Origin: Glaciibacter superstes DSM 21135
GTDB lineage: Bacteria; Actinomycetota; Actinomycetes; Actinomycetales; Microbacteriaceae
NCBI RefSeq assembly: GCF_000421145.1
Contig: NZ_ATWH01000006.1
Span: forward strand, 1-64,000
Length of the DNA: 64,000 bases
Direction of reading: 5' to 3'
In this document: one piece after another, positions 61,833-64,000 of the stretch
Layout: every line of letters starts with the position of its first letter
How positions within the stretch are numbered: the stretch's first letter is position 1
Program-made: the position numbers and the translations under genes
Notes under the pieces: generated by a model
The model's input: the letters and a program-made list of their open reading frames with translations, nothing else
Told to the model about the DNA's origin: nothing
Database searches by the model: none

Positions 61833-62615
61833 TCAACGCGCCCTGGCCGAGTATCGACCATCGTTCTCGGTGAGTTCGATGTCCAGGCCGAAGGTGGTGC
61901 TGAGCGCTTCGGAGGTCAATGCCTCTGCCAGGGGGCCCGCAGACACGATTCTTCCTTCTGACATCAGCAACACGTGCGTGAAGCCGCGCGGGATCTCCTC
62001 GACGTGATGGGTAACCATCACGATTGCCGGAGAACCGGATTCGCTGGCGTACCCGCCAAGCAGCTGGAGCAGCTCTTCGCGCGCCCCGAGGTCGAGGCTC
62101 GAGGCCGGTTCATCGAGAAGCAGGATCTCGGGGTCGGTCATCACGGCGCGGGCGATTTGGACGCGCTTCTGCTCTCCGTCGCTCAGCGTGCCGAACTTGC
62201 GGGCGGCCAGGTGCCCGAGCTTCCACTCGGTCAGCACACGCTGGGCGCGACGCTCGTCGATCTCCTCGTACTCCTCGTTCCACCGACCGGTCACGGAATA
62301 GGCGGCGGTCATCACGACGTCGATGACCTTCTCGTTTGCGGGGACCTTGCGGGCCATCGCGGTTGACGCAAAACCGATGCGCGGCCGCAGTTCGAACAGA
62401 TCGGTTCCTCCGAGTGGCTCCTCGAGCACCTCTGCCACGCCGCTCGAAGGATGGATGATGGCCGCCGCGATCTGCAGCATTGTTGTCTTGCCCGCACCGT
62501 TGGGTCCGAGGACAACCCAGCGCTGGTCGTCATCGACGCTCCAGTTCACGGAATCGAGAATGGTGTTGCCACCACGGACAACGGACACGTCGGTGAGAAG
62601 GAGAACGTTGACCAT
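61833..62615 (-). CDS. ABC transporter ATP-binding protein (YlmA-type)
   Basis: This 260-residue ATPase has Walker A VLGPNGAGKTTMLQ, the signature LSDGEQKRVQIAR (a variant of LSGGQ), Walker B ILLLDEPASSLDLGAREELL and the His switch in MVTHHVEEIPRG. The wording FGTLSDGEQKRV places it with soluble YlmA-like ABC proteins. No permease gene lies next to it, so the transported substrate, if any, is unknown. TAACAT six bases before the ATG suggests a leaderless start; GGAGG is also present in that gap. Confidence 0.9.
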   Translation of the reverse strand: MVNVLLLTDVSVVRGGNTILDSVNWSVDDDQRWVVLGPNGAGKTTMLQIAAAIIHPSSGVAEVLEEPLGGTDLFELRPRIGFASTAMARKVPANEKVIDVVMTAAYSVTGRWNEEYEEIDERRAQRVLTEWKLGHLAARKFGTLSDGEQKRVQIARAVMTDPEILLLDEPASSLDLGAREELLQLLGGYASESGSPAIVMVTHHVEEIPRGFTHVLLMSEGRIVSAGPLAEALTSEALSTTFGLDIELTENDGRYSARAR

Positions 62616-62621
62616 GCCTCC

Positions 62622-62627
62622 ATGTTA
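62622..62627 (-). promoter_or_regulatory. -10 hexamer of a leaderless promoter (ABC ATPase)
   Basis: TAACAT on the minus strand is six bases before ATG 62615. Confidence 0.45.
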
Positions 62628-62670
62628 TCCGGCGAGCGGAGGCGCTCGATGCGCCCAGCCTCCTCTGGGG

Positions 62671-63852
62671 TCAGAGCACGGCCTGGTAGATCTCCCTGGT
62701 GCGATCGGCGATCTGGATCCAGCTGAACTCGCGTTCTGCCCGCAGACGCCCAGCGGCACCCATCCGTTTCGCGCGCTCGGGATCAGCCACAGTCTCGGCG
62801 AGGATGCGTGCGAGATCGGCGACGAAGACATCGGGTGCGGTCGGTGCCCCCGTGCCGTCCGTCGCCTGGTCGATCGCGACGAGACGACCGGTCACTCCGT
62901 CGGCTACCACCTCCGGTATGCCTCCGGTCGCTGTTCCGACAACCGGCAGTCCACAGGCCATCGCCTCGAGGTTCACGATGCCGAGCGGCTCGTAGACAGA
63001 TGGGCAGACGAACACGGTTCCGGCGGTGAGCACGGCAGAGAGTTCGTGTTGCGCCAGGAGCCTGTCGATCCAGACCACTCCAGTGCGTTCGCTCTGCAGC
63101 GCTTCCACGCCGGCGGTGACCTCGGCCAGGATGCCGGGGGTGTCAGGTGCCCCGGCGCACAGCACAAGCTGCACATCCGGCGGAAGCAACCGTGCTGCGC
63201 GAAGTAGGTATGGCAGTCCCTTCTGCCTGGTGATGCGTCCGACGAATACGATGGAAGGGCGATCAGGGTCGATGCCGAGGGAACGAACCAGCTCCGGGTC
63301 AGGGGTCGGTTTCCAGCGGTCGAGGTCGATGCCGTTGTAGACGACGTGCACTCTGGACTCATCGAGCGAGGGGTAACTGCGCAGGATGTCTGCGCGCATT
63401 CCGCCACTGACGGCGATGACGGCATCCGCAGCCTCGAACGCCGTTCTTTCGATCCAGCTGGAGACCCGGTAGCCTCCGCCGAGTTGCTCGGCTTTCCACG
63501 GCCGCAGCGGCTCGAGGCTGTGGGCGGTGACGACATGCGGAACGTCGTGCAGCAGTTTCGCGAGGTGCCCGGCACCGTTCGCATACCAGGTGTGTGAGTG
63601 CACCAGGTCGGTTCCGCCCGTGTCCTCGGCCATCTGAAGATCAATGCCGAGTGTCGACAGCGTCTGGTTGGCGCCCTGCAGCTCGGCCGGTTCACGGTAG
63701 GCGAAGGTGTCTCGGTCTTCGCGGTCGGCGCCGAAGCAGCGAACAACCACGTCGATGTCGCGACGCAGCGCTTTGACGAGCTCCGCGACGTGCACGCCTG
63801 CGCCTCCGTAGATCTCCGGCGGATATTCCTTGGTCAGCAGATCGACTCGCAT
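62671..63852 (-). CDS. glgA: glycogen synthase, actinobacterial GlgA/GlgM type
   Basis: This 393-residue GT-B enzyme matches the actinobacterial protein encoded divergently from glgC. Key parts are LLTKEYPPEIYGGAGVHVAEL (the GGAGVH glycan/nucleotide loop), HSHTWYANGAGHLAK, SIVFVGRITRQKGLPYLLRA and the E-x7-E motif in PSVYEPLGIVNLEAMACGLP. In mycobacteria the homologue makes maltose-1-phosphate from ADP-glucose and feeds alpha-glucan synthesis. TreS in this window could serve the same pathway. TAGCTT lies six bases before ATG 63852. Confidence 0.93.
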   Translation of the reverse strand: MRVDLLTKEYPPEIYGGAGVHVAELVKALRRDIDVVVRCFGADREDRDTFAYREPAELQGANQTLSTLGIDLQMAEDTGGTDLVHSHTWYANGAGHLAKLLHDVPHVVTAHSLEPLRPWKAEQLGGGYRVSSWIERTAFEAADAVIAVSGGMRADILRSYPSLDESRVHVVYNGIDLDRWKPTPDPELVRSLGIDPDRPSIVFVGRITRQKGLPYLLRAARLLPPDVQLVLCAGAPDTPGILAEVTAGVEALQSERTGVVWIDRLLAQHELSAVLTAGTVFVCPSVYEPLGIVNLEAMACGLPVVGTATGGIPEVVADGVTGRLVAIDQATDGTGAPTAPDVFVADLARILAETVADPERAKRMGAAGRLRAEREFSWIQIADRTREIYQAVL

Positions 63853-63858
63853 GCAGCA

Positions 63859-63864
63859 AAGCTA
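63859..63864 (-). promoter_or_regulatory. -10 hexamer of a leaderless promoter (glgA)
   Basis: TAGCTT on the minus strand is six bases before ATG 63852. Confidence 0.5.
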
Positions 63865-63920
63865 GCGCAGCCACAGCCCGAACACACCTCGCCGACTGGT
63901 CCGCTGCTTGTTGCCTGCCC

Positions 63921-63926
63921 TACTGT
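63921..63926 (+). promoter_or_regulatory. -10 hexamer of a leaderless promoter (glgC)
   Basis: TACTGT is six bases before ATG 63933. Confidence 0.5.
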
Positions 63927-63932
63927 AAAGAC

Positions 63933-64000
63933 ATGAAGTCCTCGAAGATCTTCGGAATCGTACTGGCCGGTGGCGAGGGTAAGCGCCTGATGCCTCTGAC
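63933..64000 (+). CDS. glgC: glucose-1-phosphate adenylyltransferase GlgC (partial, 5' end)
   Basis: Only the first 22 codons lie in the window. They read MKSSKIFGIVLAGGEGKRLM followed by PL, the nucleotidyltransferase signature LAGGxGxRLxPLT of GlgC. The gene is divergent from glgA with 80 bp between the starts, the standard actinobacterial arrangement. GlgC makes ADP-glucose, the donor used by GlgA. The gene continues beyond the right edge. Confidence 0.92.
   Translation, partial: MKSSKIFGIVLAGGEGKRLMPL

Overview
The window is high-GC, gene-dense chromosomal DNA from an actinobacterium, most likely a Microbacteriaceae-type member of the Micrococcales (family level is inference). The evidence is RbpA, MshC (mycothiol synthesis), PafB/PafC, a WhiB-free but Mycobacterium-like gene order (trmI ... 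pafB-pafC-tatA-tatC-helY, mshC, uppP, M20 peptidase), the imuA'-imuB-dnaE2 SOS mutasome, TreS, and divergent glgA/glgC. I see no insertion sequence, prophage, CRISPR array or rRNA. There is one tRNA gene (tRNA-Leu, anticodon GAG).

Layout. 1-2.3 kb: TetR regulator, a Phd/PIN toxin-antitoxin pair and an HdeD-like membrane protein. 2.4-5.5 kb: SDR enzyme, then an NfeD-SPFH membrane pair and a glycerophosphodiesterase. 5.5-16.3 kb: rbpA, then a long minus-strand run HAD - trmI - FKBP lipoprotein - pafB - pafC - small membrane protein - tatA - tatC - helY - lnt. 16.4-21 kb: PAC2 protein, and M20 peptidase - uppP - mshC. 21-34 kb: tRNA-Leu, a cysteine-synthase-like enzyme, a wall-anchored LAETG protein, acetolactate decarboxylase, an AlkD-like repair protein and many small accessory genes, including a truncated topoisomerase IB remnant. 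34-40.6 kb: a block of two very large ATP-binding regulators (AfsR/SARP type and LuxR/LAL type) with an alpha/beta hydrolase coupled to the second. 40.7-46.7 kb: the complete SOS mutasome cassette behind a LexA box. 46.7-64 kb: DUF3097 protein, cold shock protein, Lrp regulator next to a methionine-gamma-lyase-like enzyme, helicase, SGNH esterase, DD-carboxypeptidase, SpoU methyltransferase, sirtuin, phosphatase, glycosyltransferase, hydrolase, TreS, DnaQ-like exonuclease, ribosomal protein L31 type B, ABC ATPase, GlgA and the first 68 bases of glgC.

Themes. Cell envelope (lnt, uppP, dacC, SPFH/NfeD, Tat), thiol redox (mshC), DNA damage (PafBC, mutasome, AlkD-like, SRAP, Dps, HelY) and trehalose/glycogen metabolism (treS, glgA, glgC) are all represented. 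Two sequence-level patterns stand out. First, many genes have a TANNNT hexamer 6-8 bases before the start codon, indicating leaderless transcripts; I used this to choose starts. Second, short 12-18-bp tandem duplications recur at the ends or linkers of at least nine genes. The Pup-proteasome block usually found between trmI and pafB is absent. Most of the window is ordinary core genome. The better leads are the LexA half-site repeats in imuA', the orphan pafBC locus, the possible ATT start of the LAETG protein, the J-domain/NERD-like fusion and the 54-residue membrane protein.
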